A stretch of 64,000 nt of DNA from Nitrobacter sp051535215 (GTDB lineage: Bacteria > Pseudomonadota > Alphaproteobacteria > Rhizobiales > Xanthobacteraceae): positions 13,908 through 77,907 of the forward strand of contig NZ_JBPPLY010000015.1 in assembly GCF_051535215.1 (NCBI RefSeq). The letters run 5' to 3'. Below are positions 25,713-33,892 of this stretch, one piece after another. Positions within the stretch are counted from its first letter, which is position 1; the number at the start of each line of letters is the position of its first letter. The translations under genes were made by a program, and so were the position numbers. A model generated the notes under the pieces. The model saw only the letters and a list, made by a program, of their open reading frames with translations. It made no database searches and had not been told where the DNA came from.

Positions 25713-25806
25713 CAGAGCCTTTCCGCTTCCGATGGAATCAGAAGCGGGCCTTGATTTAACGCGTTTTCTTCACGCGAACCGGTCCCCGCTTCGCTCAAAA
25801 ACGCTG
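25713..25806 (-). repeat. interspersed palindromic repeat, copy C
   Basis: Inverted relative to copies A and B. Read on the minus strand it gives AGCGTTTTTGAGCGAAGCGG, ACCGGTTCGCGTGAAGAAAA, CGCGTTAAATCAAG, and the hairpin CGCTTCTGATTC/CATCGGAAGCG followed by AAAGGCTC. The hairpin stem is nearly perfect, which could allow termination downstream of tupA. Confidence 0.75.
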
Positions 25807-25872
25807 TAGCTTTGCCGGGAAGATGGAATTTGGTATGATGTGCAAATAGTGCCTCGCTTGGAGGATACTCGA

Positions 25873-25995
25873 ATGAAAGCCTTTCTGCTGGCGTGCGTCT
25901 GCGCTGTCGTGCTTGCGCTCGTGGCCGTCGAGGGCCTTAACGTCGTTCAGAAGCCGGTCAGCGTTGCCTTCTCCACCTCAGCCGTTCGCCTTTAA
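25873..25995 (+). CDS. 40-aa small membrane peptide
   Basis: A short gene starting ATGAAAGCC with GGAGG nine bases upstream. The product is MKAFLLACVCAVVLALVAVE followed by 20 residues ending AFSTSAVRL. The first 20 residues form one hydrophobic membrane helix or an uncleaved signal; the tail is polar. I recall very similar 40-aa peptides widely in Bradyrhizobium-type genomes, often annotated as hypothetical, with the same AFSTSSVRL-like ending. The conserved tail argues that it is a real gene. Function unknown. It stands alone between the tupA repeat and the tusA-like gene. Confidence 0.7.
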   Translation: MKAFLLACVCAVVLALVAVEGLNVVQKPVSVAFSTSAVRL

Positions 25996-26050
25996 TCGGG
26001 CGCCGTACCTGCTGATAGGCACGTGATGAGAAAAGTGCGGCGGCCTTTAT

Positions 26051-26293
26051 TCAGGCTTCTGCCGCTCCATTGGTTTTCTCTATCAGGAAAACGATGCGCT
26101 GCTCGCTGCGTTCGGTAATCTCGACCTTGTCGCCGGTTTCGCGGATCAGATTTGGAATATCGATGACCGACAACGGATCGGTGCAGTGCACTTCGAGCTG
26201 ATCGCCCGCTCGTAATGGTCTCAGCGCCTTCCTTGTTTTCAAGGCGGGTAAGGGACATTTCAGTCCGGTGAGATCGAGCTTCGTCCTGTTCAT
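26051..26293 (-). CDS. TusA-family sulfur carrier
   Basis: An 80-aa sulfur-relay protein. The active cysteine lies in the classical GLKCPLPALKTRKAL motif (C14), and the rest fits the two-layer TusA fold (DQLEVHCTDPLSVIDIPNLI). TusA proteins accept persulfide from a cysteine desulfurase and pass it on; in E. coli TusA also affects molybdenum cofactor synthesis and FdhD-dependent sulfuration. Placement 45 bases upstream of moeA on the same side of the locus supports a role in sulfur supply for the cofactor, by context. The ATG is at 26293. Confidence 0.9.
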   Translation of the reverse strand: MNRTKLDLTGLKCPLPALKTRKALRPLRAGDQLEVHCTDPLSVIDIPNLIRETGDKVEITERSEQRIVFLIEKTNGAAEA

Positions 26294-26338
26294 GCGCGCA
26301 GGATGAAGGTGGGGACGCCCAAGGTCAATGCAGCATCC

Positions 26339-27595
26339 TCATAGCAGGCTGGCGTAGGGAAGAAACCTGACGCGCTGCCCGGGCTCGACCCGGGTCATGG
26401 TCTCACCGAGTTCGACCAGGCCATCGGTATCGACCAGCGAGGACAAAAGCCCAGCGCCCTCGCGCGGAAACTTGATAGCTTCGATCGCACCATCGTCGGC
26501 CCTGCGCAAGCTGGCGCGGACATATTCGCGTCGGCCGGACTTTTTCTTGTAGGTGAAAGCCGCGCGAACCGGCATCGGGATAAGCGGTTCTGGCAAGGCG
26601 CCCGACAGCGCCAGCACGGTCGGCCGCACCACGTGGACGAAGGTGACAAAGCTTGCGACCGGGTTGCCGGGCAATCCGATCAGGGGCGTGCCGCCGATGA
26701 TCCCCATCGCGACGGGACGGCCCGGCTTGATCGCCATGCGCCACATCACCAGCGTCCCGATGCTTTCGACCGCCGTCTTGACGTGATCCTCCTCGCCGGT
26801 CGAAACGCCGCCGCTGGTCAGGACCAGATCGCATTCGCCCGCGACCGTCTTCAAGCCGCCGGCGAGCGATATCGGGTCGTCACGCAGGATGCCGAGGTCG
26901 ATGATTCCGCAGCCGATCCTGCGCAGCATCGCCATCAGCATGAAGCGGTTGGAATCGAAGAGTTGCGCACCGGTGCGAGCCTCGCCCGGCAAGGCCAATT
27001 CGTTGCCGGTCGAAAATACCGCGACACGAATCCGTCTGACCACCTTGAGATGCGTCAGGCCGAAGGCGGCCGCGAGCGCGACGTGCTGCGGGTGCAGGCG
27101 CTGGCCGGCGCGCAGGCCGATCTCGCCTTGTCGGATGTCCTCACCCGCGGGACGGACATTGGCACCCGGCTTCAAGCCGGGCGGCAAAACCACCTTGCCG
27201 GATGGATCGATGCGGACGTCCTCCTGCATGAATACGGTATCAGCGCCCGGCGGGAGCGGTGCGCCAGTAAAGATTCGGGCGACGTGACCGGGCTCCAGCG
27301 GCCCGCATGCCGCGGCGCCAGCCTGAATGCGGCCGGCCACTGGCAGGATCTGCTCTGCCGTTTTTGCAATATCCCGGCTCCGCGCCGCGTAACCATCGAC
27401 CGCGGAATTGGTGAAGGGCGGCAGCGGCAAGGGCGCGGTCACGTTGCCTGCGAGCACGCGTCCATCGCTGTCAGAAAGAGGCACCGTTTCGAAATCCGTG
27501 ATCGCGTTGACGCTCGCCGCGATCAGGCTGACAGCGTCATCGACCGACATCATCGGGCCGCCGAAGGCAAAGCAATCATCGGACAATTGAGCCAT
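26339..27595 (-). CDS. moeA: molybdopterin molybdenumtransferase MoeA (canonical copy)
   Basis: Inserts Mo (or W) into adenylylated molybdopterin. It is 418 aa with the usual four-domain order: domain I/II around NSAVDGYAARSRD and LPPGADTVFMQEDV, domain III with the cofactor-binding loop LTSGGVSTGEEDHVK, and the C-terminal beta domain. The N-terminal extension MAQLSDDCFAFGGPMMSVDD is one I have seen in related genomes, so I keep the start at 27595. It lies nine bases after the mobB start region and would be co-transcribed with it. Of the three MoeA-like proteins here, this one looks most conventional. Confidence 0.95.
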   Translation of the reverse strand: MAQLSDDCFAFGGPMMSVDDAVSLIAASVNAITDFETVPLSDSDGRVLAGNVTAPLPLPPFTNSAVDGYAARSRDIAKTAEQILPVAGRIQAGAAACGPLEPGHVARIFTGAPLPPGADTVFMQEDVRIDPSGKVVLPPGLKPGANVRPAGEDIRQGEIGLRAGQRLHPQHVALAAAFGLTHLKVVRRIRVAVFSTGNELALPGEARTGAQLFDSNRFMLMAMLRRIGCGIIDLGILRDDPISLAGGLKTVAGECDLVLTSGGVSTGEEDHVKTAVESIGTLVMWRMAIKPGRPVAMGIIGGTPLIGLPGNPVASFVTFVHVVRPTVLALSGALPEPLIPMPVRAAFTYKKKSGRREYVRASLRRADDGAIEAIKFPREGAGLLSSLVDTDGLVELGETMTRVEPGQRVRFLPYASLL

Positions 27596-27604
27596 TGCGC
27601 TCCT

Positions 27605-28132
27605 TCAGCCCCGCGCCGCGCGCACGGTATCGATCTCCTCCACCGGCATCGCCGCGCGCCGCACGAGCGTTGCGACTGCGGAGATATCATCGAGATGGGC
27701 CACCGGCAGCCGGGTTTCAACTGAAACGTCGGCGATGACGCCGACGATGTGATCGTCGTTGGGAAACAGGAAGGGCTTGCCGTTGCCGGTTCGGTGGACC
27801 TCGATCTTGGGCAGTGTCGCGCGCTTGAACCCTTCGACGACGACGAGGTCGACCGGAGCCAGCTTTTGCAGCAATTCAAAAAGATGGAGTTCGGGAGCTT
27901 CGTGCAGTTCGTGCATCAGCGCCCAGCGTCGCTCGGATGACACCAGGACTTCGGTCGCGCCCGCCTCGCGGTGGCGCCAGGAATCCTTGCCGGGCACGTC
28001 CACATCGAAATTGTGGTGGGCGTGCTTGATTACGGAAATGCTCACGTCTTCTTTCAGCAAATGCGGAATGAGGCGCGTCAGCAACGTGGTCTTTCCGGCG
28101 CCGCTCCATCCAGCCAGGCCGATCACTTTCAT
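27605..28132 (-). CDS. mobB: molybdopterin-guanine dinucleotide biosynthesis adapter MobB
   Basis: A 175-aa P-loop GTPase that assists MobA in making the guanine dinucleotide cofactor. The P-loop is GWSGAGKTTLLTRLI at residues 8-22, followed by the conserved SVIKHAHHNFDVDVPGKDSW segment with the switch-like DVPGKDS. The C-terminal region includes VDLVVVEGFKRATLPKIEV. It is divergent from fdhD (171 bases between the starts) and upstream of moeA. Together with MobA it serves enzymes of the DMSO reductase family such as FdhA. Confidence 0.94.
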   Translation of the reverse strand: MKVIGLAGWSGAGKTTLLTRLIPHLLKEDVSISVIKHAHHNFDVDVPGKDSWRHREAGATEVLVSSERRWALMHELHEAPELHLFELLQKLAPVDLVVVEGFKRATLPKIEVHRTGNGKPFLFPNDDHIVGVIADVSVETRLPVAHLDDISAVATLVRRAAMPVEEIDTVRAARG

Positions 28133-28302
28133 CGCGGTCCCCGGAACCAGCTCGCCTTCTGCGCTATCGCGAAGCGAAGCGGCCGGTCAATCAAGCTGCT
28201 TCCGCGCGACCCAACTTGGTTGCTGCGCTCGCAGCATGGGCCGGCGGCATTCTCCACATGTTTATATCGGCTCGATGCCGATGTCATGCTAACGTCTTTA
28301 GT

Positions 28303-29193
28303 ATGATGAAGATCGAAAAACCGCCGGCCCCCCTGATCGTCCCCAACCCGGACGATTCACGGTTGACCCAGCGCGTCACCGGGATCGACCAGACCGGCGC
28401 GAATGTCGAGATCAAGGTGCCGATGGAGCGGCCGCTGACGCTCTACCTGAACGCCCAGGAGATCGTCACCATGATGACGATTGGCGACCATCCGGAATAC
28501 CTCGCGCTAGGCTATCTTCTCAATCAGAACATGCTGAAATACGACGACGTCGTCACCGAGGTTGAATATGATTATGATCTGCAGGTCGTGGTGGTCAGGA
28601 CCGAACACCACACCAATTTCGAGCAGAAGCTGAAGAAGCGCACACAGACCTCCGGCTGTGCCCAGGGCACGGCGTTCGGTGATCTGCTCGAAGCTGTCGA
28701 AAGCGTCGAACTTCCCAAGGCAGAACTGCGCACATCCTGGCTGTACCAGATGACGCATACGATCAATACCATGCCGTCGCTTTACCTTGAGGCCGGAGCC
28801 ATCCATGGCTGCGTGCTTTGCAGGGAAGGCACGCCTCTGTGCTATACCGAGGATGTCGGCCGCCACAATGCCGTCGATAAGATCGCCGGCTGGATGTACC
28901 AGCACGGCGTCGATCCCGCCGATAAGATCCTTTACACCACAGGACGGCTGACCTCGGAGATGGTGATCAAGACCGTGCGCATGGGCATTCCGATCCTGGC
29001 CTCCCGCTCGGGCTTCACTGCCTGGGGCGTCGATCTGGCGCGACAGGTGGGATTGACACTGGTCGGACGCACGCGGGGAAAACGCTTCATCGTATTGTCG
29101 GGCGAAGAGCGTATCGTCTACGATCAGAATCTTGCCTATGTTGAGGAAGAATCGGCGCGGCACAAGCGTAAGGGTGAGGGCGGTGACGATTGA
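28303..29193 (+). CDS. fdhD: formate dehydrogenase accessory sulfurtransferase
   Basis: Transfers sulfur from a cysteine desulfurase to the Mo/W cofactor before insertion into FdhA. From ATG at 28303 the product is 296 aa. Family landmarks are PMERPLTLYLNAQEIVTMMT near the N-terminus, YTEDVGRHNAVDKIAGWM and the GRLTSEMVIKTVRMGIPILA segment. E. coli FdhD uses a CxxC pair; here the loop reads TSGCAQGTAFGD, with a single cysteine and glycine where the second should be, so a one-cysteine relay is implied. An adjacent ATG at 28306 is a possible start. Its 3' end overlaps mobA by 11 bases. Confidence 0.93.
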   Translation: MMKIEKPPAPLIVPNPDDSRLTQRVTGIDQTGANVEIKVPMERPLTLYLNAQEIVTMMTIGDHPEYLALGYLLNQNMLKYDDVVTEVEYDYDLQVVVVRTEHHTNFEQKLKKRTQTSGCAQGTAFGDLLEAVESVELPKAELRTSWLYQMTHTINTMPSLYLEAGAIHGCVLCREGTPLCYTEDVGRHNAVDKIAGWMYQHGVDPADKILYTTGRLTSEMVIKTVRMGIPILASRSGFTAWGVDLARQVGLTLVGRTRGKRFIVLSGEERIVYDQNLAYVEEESARHKRKGEGGDD

Positions 29194-29812
29194 GATTCCG
29201 CCGACCCCGGGCGTGTTACTCGCCGGCGGCCTTGCGCGACGCATGGGTGGCGGCGACAAGCCGATGCGGACGATCGCCGGCCGTACTATTCTGGAGCGCG
29301 TCGTCGCACGGCTGAAGCCGCAATGCGACGGGATCATTCTCAACGCCAATGGCGACCCTGAAAGGTTCGCGACATTCGGGCTGACCGTCGTCGCCGACGA
29401 CGTGGCCGATTTTCCCGGGCCGCTCGCCGGCATTCTCGCTGCGCTCGACTGGGCGGCTGCGAACCGCCCCGGGGTCGAATGGATGCTGAGCGTCGCCACG
29501 GATTGCCCGTTCCTGCCGCGCGATCTGGTCGCGCGCCTGCATCAGGGCCGCGCGGCGGAAAAGGCCCAGCTTGCGGTCGCCGTGTCCGGCGGACAAACGC
29601 ATCCGGTGATCGGGCTCTGGCATGTCGGCTTGCGCGAGGAGCTTCGCCACGCGCTGGTCAAGGACGACATCCGCAAGATCGACCGCTGGACCGCACGCTA
29701 CCGGCTCGCTGCCGTAAGCTGGCCGGCGGAGCCGCTCGATCCGTTCTTCAATGCCAATACGGTCGAGGACATTGCCGAGGCGGAGCGTCTGGCGGCTCTC
29801 GACGGGGGGTAA
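29183..29812 (+). CDS. mobA: molybdenum cofactor guanylyltransferase
   Basis: Adds GMP to Mo-molybdopterin to form the guanine dinucleotide needed by FdhA. 209 aa, beginning with GTG inside the end of fdhD. The nucleotidyltransferase signature is GVLLAGGLARRMGGGDKPM, with the GDKP lysine; a metal-binding aspartate lies in SVATDCPFLPRDL. The 11-base overlap with fdhD suggests translational coupling. A longer frame upstream (to 29132) exists but lies wholly inside fdhD and is not preceded by a better ribosome-binding site. Confidence 0.93.
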   Translation: MTIEIPPTPGVLLAGGLARRMGGGDKPMRTIAGRTILERVVARLKPQCDGIILNANGDPERFATFGLTVVADDVADFPGPLAGILAALDWAAANRPGVEWMLSVATDCPFLPRDLVARLHQGRAAEKAQLAVAVSGGQTHPVIGLWHVGLREELRHALVKDDIRKIDRWTARYRLAAVSWPAEPLDPFFNANTVEDIAEAERLAALDGG

Positions 29813-29815
29813 CCG

Positions 29816-31801
29816 TCACGCCCGCCGAAAGCCGGCATGGTCCAGTGCCGTCCGGATTTCCTCCGATGCCAGCGCGTCGAGAAAGGCCTGTACTGCGGGG
29901 CGTTGCCTTCGCGCGGTCACCAGCGCGAAATCATAATGCTCCTCGGCGAGCGGAATGAAGCCGAGACCGTAGGCCTGCGCCACCGGAGCAATGGTCATGC
30001 CCCAATCGGCACGATGCTGGGCCACGGCTGCTGCGACCGCATTGTGCGAACGAGGCTGGTTCCAGTATCCTTCGGGCCGCGCGCCTGCGAGCAGCCGGTC
30101 GATCAGGATGCGCGTGCCGGCGCCCTGGTTGCGGTTCACCATGATGCAGGCGGGATCGGCCAACGCGGCACGCACGGCCTCCTGCGCATTTACGCCTTCG
30201 AACCGTCGGTCGCCTTTGCAAAACACGATGCCCTGCATGCGGCGCCAACCCGGCAGCAATTCGAGTCCTTCGGCCAGGAAAGGCGTGTTGTAGGTCTCGG
30301 TCTTGTCGTCGAACAGATGGATCGGCGCGAGATCGCACTCGCCGCGCCGTGCCGCCGCCAGTCCGCCGAGGCTGCCGACCGCGATCGTGCGCACCATGAG
30401 GCCTGCGCGCGCGAGCGGCGTGGTGACGAGATCAAGTCCGGTGCAATGGCTCCCTATGATCACAAGGTCCGGCGCCCGGACATGCGGCGTGAACAGCGTG
30501 ACGTCCGTCTCGGTGTCGGCCGGCATGTGATCGGCCAATGTATCGATACGCAGAAATCCGTCGGCCTGCGCGAACGAGGTGATCGCGCCCGAGCCCTTGC
30601 CGGTTGGATAGGCGATCAATCCGTCGCGGCCCTCCACCAGCGAGACCATGACGAATTCGGTGCGGCCAAGCTCGGAGGCGATACGCACCGGCACCTTCGC
30701 GCCGACTTTGGCATCGGCGCGCGGCGGCAGGCCGGCCATTCGTCGCAGCACCGGCACGATCATGTCGTGAAAGGTGAACATCGCCGAGGTCGGGAATCCG
30801 GGCAGGATCACGACCGGCTTGCCGTCACACACGGCGAGGCACAACGGCTTGCCCGGCTTGAGGGCAACGCCATGCGCGATGATGCCGGGCCTGCCGAGCC
30901 GGGTGACGATGCGGTGGGACAGATCGCCGGCGCCCTTGGAGGTGCCGCCGGACAATACCAGCATGTCGCTTTCGAGAAGCGCGCGCCGCATCGCCGCCTC
31001 GAGCTGCGCGTCATCGTCCGGGACCGCGCCGAGAAAGACCGCGTCGCCGCCGTTCTCATCTGTCGCCGCGGCAATGATCGCGCCGTTGGTATCGTAGATC
31101 GCGGCGGGGCGGAGCGGTGAGCCCGGCTGCACCAGTTCGTCGCCCGTCGAGATGACGGCAACGCGCGGCTTCCGAACGACACTAACATTCGCGATGCCGC
31201 ATGCCGCCAGGATGCCGACCTCGCGCGAGCCGACCATCGTCCCGGCCCGCAGCAACGTCTCGCCGCGGGCGATGTCGGAACCGGCATAAGAGACGAACTG
31301 TCCGGGTGAAGCGGTGCGGCGCACTTCGATGCTGGAGCCACCCGCCGGTTGGGTATGCTCGACCATGACGACGGCGTCGGCGCCGCGCGGTAGAGGGCCG
31401 CCCGTCGCAATCATCGTCGCCGTTCCCGATAGCACCGGCCTGGTGGGCGCAGTGCCGCACACGATCGCTTCGTCGTTCAGCATGAGCCGCACCGAAGCGC
31501 CTTCAGTCGCTGACGATAGATCGATCGAGCGAATGGCGAACCCATCAACATTGGAACGATCGAAGGGCGGCACGTCGAGCGGCGCCACCACATCGTCGGC
31601 GAGCGCGCTGCCGAGCGCATCCGAAATCCTGCGCTGCTCGCTTGTGACCGCGCGCGGAAACAGCGCGGCCTCAAACCGTCTGACAGCTTCTTCGCGCGAC
31701 AGGATCGTCAGGAATTGGTCCTGCTCGCCGCTGTCGCGGTTGTTCGGGGATGGAGCCTCGGTCATCTTCCAATCCATGTCATTCACGCCATAGATAGGCA
31801 T
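29816..31801 (-). CDS. MoeA fused to a periplasmic-binding-protein-like domain (COG1910)
   Basis: A 661-aa two-part protein. Residues about 30-440 are a MoeA/gephyrin-like molybdopterin domain with NVDGFAIRSIDL, PRGADAVVMVEHTQP and the loop LSGGTSKGAGDLSHRIV. Residues about 450-640 are a LysR/PBP-like domain of the COG1910 kind, containing VIIGSHCTGLDLVTTPLA and IMVNRNQGAGTRILID; a binding domain like this in other proteins recognises molybdate, tungstate or a cofactor form. There is no signal peptide, so it acts in the cytoplasm. Start options are 31801, 31777 and 31765; 31801 overlaps the upstream gene by 23 bases. It ends four bases from the mobA stop, tail to tail. Confidence 0.9.
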   Translation of the reverse strand: MPIYGVNDMDWKMTEAPSPNNRDSGEQDQFLTILSREEAVRRFEAALFPRAVTSEQRRISDALGSALADDVVAPLDVPPFDRSNVDGFAIRSIDLSSATEGASVRLMLNDEAIVCGTAPTRPVLSGTATMIATGGPLPRGADAVVMVEHTQPAGGSSIEVRRTASPGQFVSYAGSDIARGETLLRAGTMVGSREVGILAACGIANVSVVRKPRVAVISTGDELVQPGSPLRPAAIYDTNGAIIAAATDENGGDAVFLGAVPDDDAQLEAAMRRALLESDMLVLSGGTSKGAGDLSHRIVTRLGRPGIIAHGVALKPGKPLCLAVCDGKPVVILPGFPTSAMFTFHDMIVPVLRRMAGLPPRADAKVGAKVPVRIASELGRTEFVMVSLVEGRDGLIAYPTGKGSGAITSFAQADGFLRIDTLADHMPADTETDVTLFTPHVRAPDLVIIGSHCTGLDLVTTPLARAGLMVRTIAVGSLGGLAAARRGECDLAPIHLFDDKTETYNTPFLAEGLELLPGWRRMQGIVFCKGDRRFEGVNAQEAVRAALADPACIMVNRNQGAGTRILIDRLLAGARPEGYWNQPRSHNAVAAAVAQHRADWGMTIAPVAQAYGLGFIPLAEEHYDFALVTARRQRPAVQAFLDALASEEIRTALDHAGFRRA

Positions 31802-32885
31802 CGACCGGCGTGCCCGCCGCGAAGCCTTCGCTGGAACCCGGGATCAGCAGCCATGCATCCGCGCGGGCCATGACATGAAGCGGCAGATCACCGGTTGCGA
31901 GGGGAAGCCACGCGCCCTCCCGTTCCTCGAGCAGAGCGATCTCGGCAAGGCCGATGCTCGAAGCGATCTTGCGCGACAAGGGCAGGCGCCGCGATGGCCG
32001 CGATCTCCGTCCGGACAGGCGCTCCAGCACGGGAAGCGCCAGGGCGAACCATGCGGCAAGTGCATGATCGGGAGCGCCGGGCATCACCAGAACAGGGGTC
32101 GCGCCGGTCCGCCCGATGGCCGCGGTGCGTCCAGGTCGCAGCGCAACGCCATGGACAAGCACCGTGCCGCGGCGGGCAAGAGCGTTGACCGTTGCATCGT
32201 TGCGGCCGACGCCGCTGCCACCCACGGCGATCAACAGGTCGATGCCGGCCGGATCGAGCACGTCCGCGACGGACGTCGCATCGCGCGCCGCCGCTTCGAT
32301 CTCCGTGACATGGGCGCCATTGGCGCGAGCATGGTCAGCGATCAGATGCGCTGTCGCCGCACCGCCGGGAAGATTGACGATGCGGAGCTGCGGGCGGCGT
32401 ACGTTGAGCGTTTCCAGCCCCGCGATCCGCGCCATAAGAAGGTCGCGCGGACGGATCAAATGACCTGACGCGACCGCTGGACGGTCCGAGCTGATATCGC
32501 TGCCGGCACGCCGGACGCCCTGCCCGGGCACACCTTCGACGATAACCTCGACGAGAGGACCTGACATCACGATCGCATCGGCTTCGAGCACGCAGTCGCA
32601 ATGCGGCGGTATGGCATCGCTGGAGTCGACCCATGTCGGCGGCTTCACTACGGCCAGCGGCGAATAGGAGGAGGCGCCAACCACATCACTGGCGTTTACC
32701 GCCCAGCCGTCAGCGGCGGCAAGATCCTGAGCCGGAGTTGATGGAACAGCCGGCATTTCGGCCGCGACGCAGCCGAGCACCTCTGCCACGGCAAGTTTCT
32801 CCGGCGCGACCGCACTGATCCCGTGCAGCAACGTTGCGGCGGCCTCCTCGAGCGGCGTGAGCGATACTGGCAGGCACTGCGTCAT
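31779..32885 (-). CDS. divergent MoeA-like molybdopterin-binding protein
   Basis: A 368-aa protein resembling MoeA without the C-terminal fusion. Features are a MoeA-type N-terminus (PAQDLAAADGWAVNA, PHCDCVLEADAI) and a molybdopterin-binding domain whose glycine loop reads AVGGSGVGRNDATV; the usual GGTSxGxxD is altered. The next part, ATPVLVMPGAPDHALAAWF, resembles the MoeA LPGNPVA strand, but the asparagine is replaced by alanine. It precedes the MoeA-PBP gene with a short overlap. The changed motifs suggest a regulatory or storage role rather than a full catalytic MoeA, which is inference. Confidence 0.85.
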   Translation of the reverse strand: MTQCLPVSLTPLEEAAATLLHGISAVAPEKLAVAEVLGCVAAEMPAVPSTPAQDLAAADGWAVNASDVVGASSYSPLAVVKPPTWVDSSDAIPPHCDCVLEADAIVMSGPLVEVIVEGVPGQGVRRAGSDISSDRPAVASGHLIRPRDLLMARIAGLETLNVRRPQLRIVNLPGGAATAHLIADHARANGAHVTEIEAAARDATSVADVLDPAGIDLLIAVGGSGVGRNDATVNALARRGTVLVHGVALRPGRTAAIGRTGATPVLVMPGAPDHALAAWFALALPVLERLSGRRSRPSRRLPLSRKIASSIGLAEIALLEEREGAWLPLATGDLPLHVMARADAWLLIPGSSEGFAAGTPVDAYLWRE

Positions 32886-33065
32886 GAGAGGTGTCCGTCG
32901 TCAGACGATAAGAATGCGATCTCGCAAACCCGCGATGCGAGGCTCATCGCCGGTTGGGAGTTTACGACCTGTATATGATGCGACAAGCGTCAGTTTGCGA
33001 TGGTGGCACGATTGATGCGTTCGCTCGGCAAAGATTATCTCCGCCACTCCATAGACGTCAGCGTG

Positions 33066-33350
33066 GGTGAAGTAGTCGATACTCTCGTGATAGTGGGCTT
33101 GGCTTTCCGGCTATCCGGAGACCATGATCGTACCGCGCGACCGTGGCGGCGGCTACGGTGAGCCCGCGGAAAAGGCGCCGCCCGACGCCGTCCAGGTCGC
33201 CGACTGTTGGCACCTGATGGAGAACGTAAGCGCCGGCCTTCCTCGACGCGGCGCGCCGTTCCATTGGGGTGATCCGCACCGCAGTCGGTGCGACGACGAT
33301 CAATCTAAAACTGCTCACTTGCGCGGAAAGGCGTTCCCACACTCGTCGAA
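33066..33350 (+). pseudogene. ISL3-family transposase relic
   Basis: The frame at 33124 reads MIVPRDRGGGYGEPAEKAPP and then DAVQVADCWHLMENVSA, matching the conserved core DRGGGY...HAVQVADRWHLMEN of ISL3 transposases. After about 33235 the match continues in another frame as AFLDAARRSIGVIRTAVGAT, so there is a frameshift. Upstream, a third frame gives AWLSGYPET, preceded by stop codons. Only about 95 codons of a 400-codon gene are left; no terminal inverted repeats were seen. Confidence 0.75.
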
Positions 33351-33360
33351 GCCCGCATGC

Positions 33361-33460
33361 TGTCTGCCGAAAATCTCCGGGCCTTCGCTGATATTCCCGT
33401 TTTTGGCGAGGCTCAGACCGGAGAATAGTTCAACCGCGACTGGTTGGATCGAGACGCAGT
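33361..33460 (+). repeat. 100-bp direct repeat, copy 2
   Basis: Second copy of the unit at 11006-11105, same orientation, with single-base differences in the AACCCCGAC/AACCGCGAC and GGTTGGG/GGTTGGA stretches. It follows directly after the ISL3 relic. The distance from the start of copy 1 to the end of copy 2 is 22.5 kb. Confidence 0.9.
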
Positions 33461-33568
33461 GGAGCCTGGAATCATGCCGGATTTTCTTTCCACAGGGTCT
33501 TCAGTGCGACGCTCACCAATGATTAGAGCGGCTTTCTGAAAGAATCATCGAGCGACACTCTCACGCCG

Positions 33569-33892
33569 TCACCCTTGGCCGCGTCGTTCATCTCCCGGCA
33601 TCGGAAACGAACGGAGATTCTTTTCGACCGCGACGCGTCCTACGGTCATGAAGATGGGTCTCGGCCAATCAAGCTCGAACACGTCATTGGTCGTGAACAG
33701 TTCTCTATCGACGCCGCGCGTCCAGGTGCCAAGTCTCTTGAAACCTCTTGTGTTCAGTGCTGCCTGAGCGGGGAGGTTGCGACCACCGATGTCTGCTCCA
33801 AGCGTCGACGCGCTGCGGGGCAGGGACGTCAATGTGCGGACTACCCCGTTGATCTGCGGGTGTCTGGCATCGGTCGCTACCAGAATTCGCAT
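33569..33892 (-). pseudogene. collapsed GT4-type glycosyltransferase gene
   Basis: The frame starts MRILVATDARHPQINGVVRT, the unmistakable N-terminus of a family-4 glycosyltransferase, then about 25 codons later jumps to GTWTRGVDRELF and WPRPIFMTVGRVAVEKN, which in intact proteins lie some 150 residues downstream. It ends shortly after. The gene therefore has a large internal deletion and a truncated 3' half. No intact copy is in the window. Confidence 0.8.
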
